DNA of 64,000 nt from Azolla caroliniana (taxonomy: Eukaryota; Polypodiophyta), in assembly GCA_043228905.1 (NCBI GenBank), contig JBHGNT010000002.1:14198001-14262000 (forward strand), written 5' to 3'. Shown here in pieces: positions 21,421 to 31,500 of the stretch (within the stretch, counting starts at the first letter, position 1; each line of letters starts with the position of its first letter). Under the pieces are notes generated by a model. It was not told where the DNA came from and searched no databases. It was given only the letters and a program-made list of their open reading frames with translations. A program made the translations under genes and the position numbers.

Positions 21421-23836
21421 TCAGTAAGCTTTCTTCCGGACCCGGTTAGCTTCGTCCTTCGTCCATGACGCATCCGGCGTCATTGTCCTCAGAAACCCAC
21501 CGATCTGCAGCCACTCGCCGTCGTACTTGCTCTCGTCGAAGCCGTTAAGTGCCGGAGTGCTCGCCCCATCGGTCGTCACGTACGCCGCCTCGAAGAAGTC
21601 CACGCCGACTTCTTCGTCCTCCGAAACCATGCCGCCCTCGTCATCAAACCTCGCCCTCGAAAGCATGTCGGCCATGGCGTTGTCTTTTCCGGAAATGTGT
21701 CGTATTTCTGGGTCCAGGGACTTGATGTACACTATCCACCTGAGCATCGCCAGGTCCGGTGTCGCGCATCCGGAAACCATGCCGAGAATTGGCAGGCAAT
21801 CCGTCTCGACAATCACTTCCGTCCCGATCAGGTAGTCTTTGTCGGCCTTTACTGCCGAAACGATACCCCAGAGTTCGCGTTTAACCTGGGCGTACCCTCG
21901 TTGTCGCTCACTGAGGACCTTCGCGCCGAATCGGATCGGGAACCGAATGCCGTCCCCGTCTTCTTGGTTGATGACCCATCCGATCCCGATCAGACTCGTA
22001 TCCACCGTTATGTATACCGGGGTACCCTTCTCGTAGTCAGCCTTCCGGAGCGCCGGTGCTGCCGCAAGAGCTTCCTTAAGCTTCCGGACCGACTCCGCGT
22101 GCTCGTCTCGCCACTCGAATTTTCGCCCTTTCTTCAGCAACCCGTATAACGGCTCCGCAACGTGGGCGTAATGCGGGATCCATATGTGGTAGAATGCGCA
22201 TGCCCCCAGGAACCTCCGAACTTCCGTAACCGAGCTACAGTCGGTCTTCATTGCGGAAATGGCTTCTACCTTTGCCGGAGACGGCTTCCGGCCATATGGT
22301 CCACATAGGTGTCCGACCACCAGGATTTCCGATTGCCCGAAGGCCGATTTCTCCCCGAAGGTGAGCCTCGCATCCTCTAGCCTTTGTAGCACTTTCTCGC
22401 AGTCGTCGATGTGTGTTGCAACGAATCGCCGGCATCCGTCCGGTCCGAGTGTTGCGTCCCTCTCTTCTACCGGGCACCCCTTGATCGGAATGTCGTCCAG
22501 AAATGGCATGGTGATGTCCGGGATGCAATCCCTCAGTACCTTGTTCATTGCATTCACCATGTGGGCCACTAAGTTGGTCCCTCCTTGTGGCAGGGTACAC
22601 ATTCGTACTAGGTCGAGGGGAGTTCGCATCGTCGTAATGTCTCTGCTCTCCACGGCTAGCTGGAACTGGTCGTACCCCGAATACAGATCACCGACCGAGT
22701 AAATCGACCTTCCGGCGAAAGCCTCCGCAAACTCGTCTATGGTCGGTCCGATCCCTGCGTTCCGAATGGTCACTCTGTTAACCGGCTGCAGGTCTTGAAT
22801 GAAGCGCAATGATCCGTTTTTCTTTGGTACGGTAAACCATCGGTTCGAGTATGGCGCGCTCGACGGTTCGAGAATACCCATATCGACTTTCTGCCTCAAT
22901 AGCTCCATCAACTCCGGGATGTGAGCTCTTGTACCGGAATCGGCTTGAGATTCCACGGCACATGCGGTACCGTGAATATCACCATCGGCTCCACGATTGT
23001 CGGGTCTATGCACCCGATCTCTTCCGGCGAAAATGCGAAGGCTTTCCCGTGCCTTCTGAGCATTCTCCGAAACCGGTCTTCCTCCGCCGGCAGTAGGAAC
23101 CCGCGCCCACCGATCTTGAGCTCCCGGAGCGTCCCGTCGGTGAATGTGTGTCCTATGCAGGCCGGATCTCGTAAACTGGGGTCCGACGCAACCCCTCTGA
23201 TTCGGGACTCGCTACCCTCCGGCAAGGGTGCCGCGACTGGCCTTACCTTCCGGTCCACAGTCTTGTACTTCGTGCTAACTCGGGCCGTCCGATCCGACCC
23301 GAGCCCCCGACTGAAGTTCGCGATGACTTCGTACATCTCTTCAAAACATACCGGTATCGTCCGGTCCTCGCTAAGGCCTTCTCCGGCTACCTTCCTCAGC
23401 ATTCCCAAGGTGTCGTCGAAGGAGACCGCCTCCACGGCTCCACTGATTTCCTCGTCCGGGCCGAGAACTCCGCACGCTCGAAGTCGCACTTCCGCCCTTG
23501 TCCTTTCTCGGCCGACGATGCCGACTACCATACACCCTCCGTTGTTGGAGAAGCAAAATTTCCCACCTATCGTACAGTCGTGGGGTCTTTTCTGAGTGTT
23601 CGGGTTGTCTCGGCCCCACACCTTGGCAGCCCTCTCTAAAAATCCTCCCGGTTCTCGCCACCGAGGGATTCGCGGTTTCTCTCGTGGTTCGGCCGCACCG
23701 TCAGAAATTGGACCGAATCGCGCCCGTCCTGGCTTTTGACCCTCGCGTAGGCCGAACCGTTGTCTAGCACCTTGGTCTCCATCCGCGCCGCCGTGATGTA
23801 TGGTTCACCTAATATGACCGGGTGCGAGGACGTCTC
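21421..23836 (-). pseudogene. Gypsy-B reverse transcriptase and RNase H with upstream linker
   Basis: 23836-23637 continues the retropepsin C-terminal part (VILGEPYITAARMETKV) after a TAG at 23837-23839. 23621-22908 encodes the linker. A frameshift near 22915 leads into 23013-21421 (530 codons). That stretch has RT motifs FTVPKKNGSLRFIQDL, SVGDLYSGYDQFQLA, LPQGGTN and FLDDIPIKG, a connection with FLGACAFYHIWIPHYAHVAEPLY, and RNase H (VYITVDTSLIGIGWVINQE). The aromatic residue of Y/F-x-D-D is Phe and x is Leu, as in Gypsy-A, so FLDD is a family trait and not decay. Confidence 0.88.
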
Positions 23837-25728
23837 CTATACGAAGAAGTGCTGGTCAATCTCGACGTCGCCGATCTTGACTCGCACGTTCAGGCAGGCC
23901 CCATGCAGTTCCTCGGTGGCGCGCGTCACCGCCCGTATCTTCCACCCGTGCTTGGTGTTGATCGGCCACTTCCCCTTGTTATAGAAGTCCATGGACATCA
24001 GGTTTATTTCCGAACCGTGGTCCACCAATGCCACCACCGGTTCCTGAACATCTCCGATCTTTACCAGGGTCTCCGTGGTCGCTCGGGCCCAGTGTGGCCT
24101 CGAATAGTGGCTCTCCGCCCACTCATCTGCCAGCGCCGAGTCGTCAATGTGCGTCATCCGCACCTCTACCGGTCTTTCCGGTTCCGTCTCCGTCGACAGC
24201 CTCTTCCGTTTCACCAAGTCTACAATGGAGTCGTGGAACTCCTTCTTGGCGATCCCTAGCACCTCCCGCAATGACAGCTCCACTTTGCTATTGAGGATCC
24301 GTTCTTCTAGGACCTTTCGTAGGTCCGTAGTCCTTTCTATTTTCGTCCCCAATCGGTATCCGCCCTTCCTGGGGTTATCTTGCGAGCTGGACCCACCGGC
24401 ATCATTCCGTCGTTGCCCGAATCGGGTCTCGTACCGTTGTGAGGGCCCGGCCGCTCCGGCTTTCCCCACCCGTTTGTCTTCAACCAGAGCCTCGTAGTTT
24501 CGGCAGGCGGCTTCTACAAAGCCCGTCTTCTCCTCGACCGGATCGCTCCACCCGGTTATTTCCCGGACCCGTCTCTCAGCGTGGTCCGTTTCATCTTTCC
24601 TTAGCCGTGCGCCGGCAAGACCTTCCAGCATTGCCGACCAGAATCCGTCTTTGCCCTCCTTTCGGGCCTCGCTGCCCCCGACCCGAATGCCGGCTGACGC
24701 CGGGTAGTGGATGGCCTCCACGTGTCGGGCCGCTGCCTCTTCCATCAGTCTCTTCATTCCTCCTCGCCCGTCGTTTCGGTTCAGGGCCCTCCTGGTGTCG
24801 TCGGCGTGCACCCGGCCTTCCCACAAGTACACCGCCCGATTCCTCAACGCTTCTGCGAAATCGCCGCAGTCCTTCCGGATGTGGCCGACCTCGTCGCACC
24901 ACATGCACCTGTTCCCTGCTGCCGGCCGTCGGTCACGAGCCGGTTCGCCGCCTTCCCTTCGAGTCTGGGCGATCTGGAGATCCTTTATCGCCCGCGTCAA
25001 CTCGTCCAGCACTGCTCCTCCGGACGAGCCATTGACCATACCGGTCGAAGCCGGACCAGTTTCGAGCCATTCCCGGGTCTCTTCCCTTCGCACTTGTGGT
25101 GCCGGTTCAAGCCTCCTTGCTGTGACAGAGCCCGCACCGGCCGCCCCGTTGTCAGCCCATTCTCGCCGTTTATCGAAACGGCCACAGACTCTCTTAACCG
25201 CAGCCCAGTCGGTTGTCAGCCCGTCCTCGGTTTCCAGCAAGGAGCCGACTTGGTCCCGGTCCCGCTCGTCCACCGACTTGACGAACAGTAGGACCCGACT
25301 CGTATCCAGAACGGTTCGGTCAAGCGCCGAAAGGCGCGCAAAGCGTTCTTCGAACTCCCGGAGGAGTGCCGTCGCGTTTCTTCCCTTGCCGAGGAACTCC
25401 ACCCATTCCATGAAGTCCCATTTTCTACGAGTCGGCCTTCGAACTCCTCCCAGGTACGGCTCTCCGCCCGCACCTCGAGCACCTCCGCATGGATGCTCGG
25501 CATCGCCACTCGAGGAAACCCGGCAAGACGCCTCTCTTCCGAAATGTCCCGCATCAGCATTTCTGCCCCGTAGGACGCCAAATACTTCGTGGCATCCTTT
25601 CCGTTGAACCGGCCAATCGTACCGACGACCACCTCAATGGCTCTGTCGAGGGCGCCGGTGCCCTCGCGTGCACTCAATATCCGATCCACGGCCGAAGCCA
25701 TGGCCTTTGCAAGATCCGACCCTTTCAT
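23837..25728 (-). pseudogene. Gypsy-B gag and retropepsin
   Basis: The likely gag start is ATG 25728 (MKGSDLAKAMASAV). The frame shifts near 25420 into the 524-codon stretch 25411-23837, whose start WVEFLGKGRNA continues the capsid-like region (LREFEERFARL). A CCHC knuckle CMWCDEVGHIRKDC lies near 24900. The aspartic-protease motif is ALVDHGSEINLMS, where D-H-G replaces the usual D-T/S-G. The stretch ends at a TAG after QHFFV although homology clearly continues. It is inactive without repair of at least one frameshift and one stop. Confidence 0.85.
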
Positions 25729-25754
25729 CTTCTGCTCTTCTGCCGCCTCCTTCA

Positions 25755-25768
25755 CATCGGGTTCACCA
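25755..25768 (-). other. Gypsy-B candidate primer-binding site
   Basis: The minus strand reads TGGTGAACCCGATG, starting four bases inside the 5' LTR. It begins TGG as tRNA-primed sites do. I could not assign the tRNA; it is not the initiator tRNA-Met site used by the copia elements here. Confidence 0.5.
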
Positions 25769-25772
25769 AAGA

Positions 25773-26402
25773 TGTCGAGGTTTTCCTCGCGGATGCGTGG
25801 AATGAGGCGGGACCTCGGGGGTCCTGTACCAAAGAGCAAGAGAGAAAGGAGAAGATGCCCACTACGTGCGAGAGTAGATTCACAGGGACACGGCCCTTCG
25901 ACACAAAGACGCGAGTGGGACAGTGACACAGGGAGACACAAACATATGTATGTATTAACAAAGACAAACAACACAACACGGAGTCGGTTACAACCGAACA
26001 GGCCGGCGAACAGATGCCGATACCTGTTCGTAAACGCACAAAAAGGAAGGAGTTGGTTGGAGGTGCTGCCGGAAGCACTCGGGCATTCCTCAGAGCAGCG
26101 CAAGCCTCCCGAAACCTACACAGAAGGAAGCTATGGCGTTTGCGAACCAGAGAGAGAGAGAGAGAGAGAAGCCTTCGCCCACGAACCGACAGCACTTCGT
26201 CCTCGACTCTCCGCGATCCCTTCGCCCCTCCTCGTCTCCCTCCTTTTATAGGCAAGGAAGGAGCCGTTTCCCCTTTACTTCCTACCTACCGAATCTGCCT
26301 GCCTAGGATCTCCTATGTACAACATAAGGCGCACGTGCATGAAGAGCCGGTTCCTACGCTCCGGTGCACCGATTCCGCTTGTGGACGGTTTTCTTCACGA
26401 CA
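25773..26402 (-). repeat. Gypsy-B 5' LTR
   Basis: 630 bp. In sense it starts TGTCGTGAAGAAAACC and ends CCTCGACA. It has a (GA)n tract at 26151-26169. Confidence 0.92.
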
Positions 26403-26740
26403 ACGTGTTCTGCCATGTTGGAGTCGTCTTGGTACCGGAGCCTCACTAACTTCTGAAATACCGAAACCCGATTAATGACATTTTTGTTCTAGAACATGAT
26501 GTTGATCTTCTCCCAGAGTTCATGAGCCTCACTTTCTTCTTCGATGAAGCACCGGATGTACACCGTCGTCTTCATGTGCATCACCTCCCATGTCACGACA
26601 TCGATCTTATCCGGTTTCTTCTCCCCGAACTGTACTAGCAACCAAAGATCTTTAACCACCAACATGCCCCTCATCTTCGACTTCCACACTGAGTAGTTGG
26701 AACCGGTGAGCTTGAACATGCCACCGAACAACTCTTCCAT
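26403..26740 (-). pseudogene. Copia-3 gag, N-terminal piece
   Basis: Start ATG at 26740, encoding MEELFGGMFKLTGSNYS and later LVVKDLWLLVQFGEKKPDKID. This aligns with the first ~115 residues of Copia-4 gag but has small deletions and a frameshift near 26489. It is cut at 26402 by Gypsy-B. Confidence 0.88.
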
Positions 26741-26754
26741 TTCCTGTGTTGTTT

Positions 26755-26766
26755 GCTCTGATACCA
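26755..26766 (-). other. Copia-3 primer-binding site
   Basis: The minus strand reads TGGTATCAGAGC, three bases from the 5' LTR. Confidence 0.88.
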
Positions 26767-26769
26767 GAT

Positions 26770-27060
26770 TGTAAGGAACTAGTGCGGAAGTATTGCTCGG
26801 CCACAACCATGTCTCAAATCACTCTATGAAGGACCAAACATAGAAATTGGAAATAGGTATGATGAATGCACACACACAAAAAAACGATAGAGAACACATG
26901 ATGTTTACGTGGAAAACCCTAATCGGGAAAAACCATGGGAGCCCACGGACTCCGAACTATCACTATATGAGAGGAAATACAAAGTGGAAACACAAAGGCA
27001 ACGACCTCGTGCTCGCGATCTTCGCCAGACGGCGGTTACAACAGATCCTCGTGCTCGTAG

Positions 27061-27104
<44 letters not shown>

Positions 27105-27403
27105 CAACAATAATAACAACAATAACACGCTCTAACATCACACTAAAGTGATTGCCCTAAGTCATATTTATACTTATATGACTTTAGGGCTATTTACAAA
27201 TATAGCCTCGATGGGCTCACCATGAAACATATTTACACATATGTCCTTGGATTCGGTTTGCACCGGATCCATCTAGATTCACTCGATCTGGTTTCTGAGT
27301 CTCATCGGGAACCCTTCTAGAACCGGTTACTTCATCCGGCTTGTCCGATCCAACTCCTCCGGTTCTCATTTGGATCCCATCCGGAGGGATCGAATTCCCA
27401 ACA
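26770..27403 (-). repeat. Copia-3 5' LTR
   Basis: 634 bp, plus strand TGTAAGGAACTAG ... GAATTCCCAACA. It has a (CT)n run at 27063-27102 and the conserved acgtggaaaaccc motif at 26907-26936. Confidence 0.88.
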
Positions 27404-27908
27404 AGAATCTCACCAACCAAGTAGAAGGTCAGGCACTAAGGAATAAAACAACTTCGGTGGTTTGCAAGTTTCTCCTTGAAGATGTTATTTGTTGATACGG
27501 ATGTGTCGGCAAAATAGTAGCCGATAGGGGAGAATTAGATGCAAATGAAACTAAAGAGTTCTTTTCAAGGATAGGTGTCAAATTATTACTCACCACGGCA
27601 TACAACCCAGAGGCAAATGGAAAGGTGGAGCGGGGACATAGTCCAATTGTAAAAGCTCTAGGAAAGGCTTGCGATGGGAAGATGAGAGATTGGCCACGAT
27701 TATTACCATATGCATTGTGGACCAATAGAACCACACATAGCACGATCCAAAGATATATGTTGGTCGAGCTCATATTAGGGAAAAAATCGATAATTCCTAA
27801 CAAGCAAAGTGAAACTTCGTGGACGACTTTCCCCTGGCAAGAGGAGATGAATCGAGAAGACTTGATAGCTACAAAGATCCAACAATTAGAACGAAGACCC
27901 GAAGATGT
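27404..27908 (+). pseudogene. Gypsy-A pol piece 3: integrase catalytic core
   Basis: It encodes NLTNQVEGQALRNKTTSVV, KIVADRGELDANE, TTAYNPEANGKVERGHSPIV and LLPYALWTNRTTHS, aligning with Gypsy-B 20437-21060. It includes the second Asp and the Glu of the integrase triad. One in-frame stop (tga at 27495-27497, in CxYGCVGK) is present. It is cut by Copia-4 after R-R-P-E-D-V. Confidence 0.88.
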
Positions 27909-28522
27909 TGTTGGTAGACAGGTCCCTCCGGATGGGAAGGGAGAAGAACAGTGCCGACGAACAAACTCGGCCGAAACGGTATGAACCGGATGGGGAGAAC
28001 CCGACTTCGGAGAGTCGGATGGTGTAGGCCCGGTATGAACCGGATGAGGAGTACCCGACTGCGGAGAGCCGGATGGAGCCCATCGAGGCTACATTTGTAA
28101 ATAGCCGAAGAGTCATATTAGTATAAATATGACTTAGGGCAAACTTCTTTTTTTTTTTTCTGTAGTTGTAGCTTTGTGATTTTCTTCCTTGTTGGTGCAA
28201 GAAGAAATCAGAGCGTGTAACTATACAGAGAGAGAGAGAGAGACGAGGTCGTAGCCTCTGTTGTAACCGCCGCCTGTGGCAAAGATCTGAGAGCACGAGG
28301 TCGTTGCCTCAGTGATCTCACTGTTGTATATTTCTGCATAGTGACAGTTTGCAGCTTGTGGGCTGCCGTGGTTTTTCCCCTATTTTGGGGTTTTCCACGT
28401 ATACCTCCTGTGTACCATTTCTCCTCTTTTGTGTCGCGTTTCATTACCTGTTTTTCTGTGTGTGTAAAAAGAATCTCGGTTGTGGCCGAGCGTCGGACAT
28501 AAAGAACGTCGAGTTCTCAACA
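27909..28522 (+). repeat. Copia-4 5' LTR
   Basis: 614 bp, TGTTGGTAGACAGG ... GAGTTCTCAACA. It has a short (GA)n tract near 28227-28243 and the conserved ccgtggtttttcccc...ggggttttccacgt motif at 28366-28400. Confidence 0.94.
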
Positions 28523-28524
28523 AG

Positions 28525-28536
28525 TGGTATCAGAGC
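28525..28536 (+). other. Copia-4 primer-binding site
   Basis: TGGTATCAGAGC two bases after the 5' LTR, matching initiator tRNA-Met. Confidence 0.92.
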
Positions 28537-28552
28537 GAGATCGACATAGAAA

Positions 28553-31500
28553 ATGGACGAATCGTTTGGCGGCATGTTCAAGCTCACCGGCTCCAACTAT
28601 TCAGTGTGGAAGTCGAAGATGAGGGACATGCTCGTGGTTAAAGACCTCTGGCTGCCGGTTCAGTTCGGGGACAAGAGACCGGACAAAATCGACGCCGCGA
28701 TATGGGAGGTGATGCACATGAAGACAACGGCGTACATACGGTGCTTCATCGACATGAGCCTGTACAACAACTTCAATGAAGAGAGCAAGGCTCATGAGCT
28801 CTGGGAGAAGATCGGCATGATGTTCCAGAACAAAAATGTTGTAAATCAGGCGTCGGTATTCCGGAAGCTTGTAAGACTCCGGTACCAAGATGGCTCCAGC
28901 ATGGCGGAGCATATGAATGCCTTCCAGGGGCTGATTCACCAGGCAACGTCATTGGAAGTACCTCTTGCCGATGAGGTCCTAGCGCTACTCCTGCTCGGTT
29001 CCCTCCCGGATAGCTGGGAGACGTTGGTTGTTACTTTGGGCAACGCCGGGCCGGAAGGAAAACGGCTATCCCTAGCAAGAGTAAAGTCGAGCTTGCTAGA
29101 TGAGGAGGCTCGTTGGAAAGACAAAGATATGAGCTCCGACTCCAAAGCGCTCCTTACCGAATCGGAATGCGGAAGACATAGAAACCGTAGTCCCCAGAAC
29201 CGGGAGAAGTCGAGGACACGATCAAAGTCAAGGGGGAGGCCTACTTGCTTCTATTGCGGCAAGCCGGGACACTTCCAAAAGAACTGTCGGCATTTCCGTA
29301 AAGACAAGGAAACCGACGGTACCGATTCGAAGCAAACCCCGAACCGGAACGGTACAGACCAGAACGGTAAAGACCGGAGGGGGCCGGACCGGAAGGGAAC
29401 GACGGCAATTGCGGCAAGTGAAGAGGAGTTGATGCTCATCACCGAGGAGAGTGAGATAAACCATGCCGGCGATGAGATGACCTGGGTGGTAGATTCCGGA
29501 GCGTTGTTCCACCTCACCCCGGACCAGAAATGCTTCTCATCCTACTCAGCCGGTGATCACGGCTGTGTCCGGATGGGGAATGAAGGAACATGCCGAATTG
29601 TCGGCATAGGAGACGTGTGGCTGACAACACCAACCGGATGCAAGTTGCTGTTGAAAGATGTCCGACACGTTCCGGAAGTTCGTCTGAACCTGATATCAGC
29701 CGGTCGGCTAGATGATGAAGGCTACACGGGTAGCATCCGGAACGGTGTCATGAAGTTCAGCAAAGGGAGCCTGATTGTGGCTCGGGCCCGGAAGTTAAAC
29801 ACACTGTACCTGATGAATGCCCGGTTATGTCCGGAAGAAGTGAACGTGGCTTCCGACACTGCCGGTGAGCTGTGGCACAAGAGGTTATGTCACATGAGTG
29901 AGAAGGGGATGAAGAGGCTTGGAGACGATAACCTCATTCCAGTGAAGAACGTGCACTTAGAGAAGTGCACTGATTGTCTGGCCGGTAAGCAGAACCGGAC
30001 CTCCTTCCGACCAAGGCCACCGATGAGACGTAATGCACCACTGGAGTTGGTGCATACGGATGTTTGTCAAGTAGACACGAAGTCACATGCCGGAGCGCAG
30101 TACTTCGTGACGTTCATAGATGACCACAGCCGGAAGCTGTGGGCCACACCGCTGAAGATGAAGGATCAGGTGTTATCCGTCTTCAAAGAGCTCCACGCGA
30201 GAGTGGAAAGAGAAACCGGCCGGAAGCTGAAGGGGGTTCGAGCAGATAACGGAGGTGAGTACCGGGGGCAGTTCGAGGAGTACTGCCGCTCGAAGGGAAT
30301 CCGGCTCAAATTTACCGTGCCGAAGACGCCGGAGCTAAACGGACTGGCCGAGAGGATGAACCGGACCATAATGGAGAGGGTCCGGAGTATGCTAGCGCAT
30401 GCAAAACTACCCAAGAAGTTTTGGGCTGAGGCACTGTCGACGGCGACATATGTGATAAACAGATCACCCTCAGTACCCCTGGATGGAGACACGCCACAGA
30501 GAGTATGGACCGGTAAGGAAGTGTCCTACCGGCATCTAAGGGTGTTCGGGTGTCTCGCGTACGTGCATGTAGCAAAGGACCGGAGAGGAAAGCTAGATCC
30601 AAAGACCCGGCCATGCATATTCCTCGGTTACGGTGACGATGAGTTCGGCTACCGAGTGTGGGACCCGGCCGACAAGAAGATATTCCGGAGTCGAGATATT
30701 ATCTTCATGGAGGACAAGACGCTCGTCGACTGGGAGTCGGAGAAGAAGATAGTGAACTCCGAGTCGACCGGTAAGGATAGACTCTACAATGAGCAGACCA
30801 AACCGGCAAGAGACCGGTTAGCACTCGAGGAACCAGCCGATTACGGTGAGGATACCGAACCGGCAGAAGAAGAAGTAGAGGAAGCTGAGACCGGAACCGG
30901 TCAAGATCCCGAATCGGATTCGGATGAAGAGCAAATGGAGGAACCGATTACCGAAGCCCGAAGACGTAGATATCCTCTCAGAGAGAGAAGGGCGCCCCGG
31001 AGATTTCCGGATGCAGAGCATGTCCTGCTAACCGATGAGGGGGAGCCGGAAAGCTTCGAAGAAGCGAAGGAAGACACCCACAGCCGAAAATGGTTAAGTG
31101 CCATGCAGGATGAGATGGATTCCCTACATGAGAACCATACGTACGAATTGGTGGAGCTGCCGAAAGAAAAGCAGGCACTCCGAAACAAGTGGGTGTTCAA
31201 GTTGAAACCGGGAGATGCCGGCAACCCCCCGAGATACAAAGCCAGGATCGTGGTGAAGGGGTTCCAGCAGAAGAAGGGCGTGGACTTCGACGAAATATTC
31301 GCCCCGGTAGTAAAGATGACCTCCATCCGGACGGTGCTGAGTATAGCAGCAAGCATGGATCTCGAGGTAGAGCAGCTGGATGTGAAGACGACATTCCTCC
31401 ACGGCGACCTCGAAGAGGAAATCTACATGCAGCAACCGGAAGGATTTGTGGAGAAAGGGAAGGAGCACCTGGTATGCCGGTTGAAGAAGAGCCTGTACGG

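Larger units (their letters stand above)
19467..26402 (-). mobile_element. Gypsy-B: Ty3/gypsy retrotransposon in Copia-3 gag
   Basis: 6936 bp with LTRs 25773-26402 (5') and 19467-20100 (3'). A 4-bp acgt duplication at 19463-19466 and 26403-26406 fits exactly: collapsing it restores the Copia-3 gag frame (M-A-E-H-V-N-A), while a 5-bp duplication does not fit. The order is gag, protease, RT, RNase H, integrase, as in Ty3/gypsy. It is GC-rich. The LTRs are nearly identical, but the coding region has several stops and frameshifts. No chromodomain was recognised. Confidence 0.92.
8308..27403 (-). mobile_element. Copia-3: Ty1/copia retrotransposon hosting four further insertions
   Basis: The 5' LTR is 26770-27403. 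The 3' LTR is 13971-14574 plus its first ten bases at 8308-8317, split off by Copia-2. Flanks are agatt (8303-8307) and agaat (27404-27408), a TSD with one difference. The internal proteins closely resemble those of Copia-4. Inserted inside it are Copia-2 (in the 3' LTR), a Gypsy-A-family solo LTR (in integrase), a 451-bp solo LTR (in gag) and Gypsy-B (in gag). A further internal deletion removed the RT active site and most of RNase H. Confidence 0.88.

Noticed and set aside
24439-25607. Long plus-strand frames opposite Gypsy-B gag (194-298 codons)
   Set aside because: They are shadows of the minus-strand gag. They are rich in Arg, Ser and Pro and have no domain.
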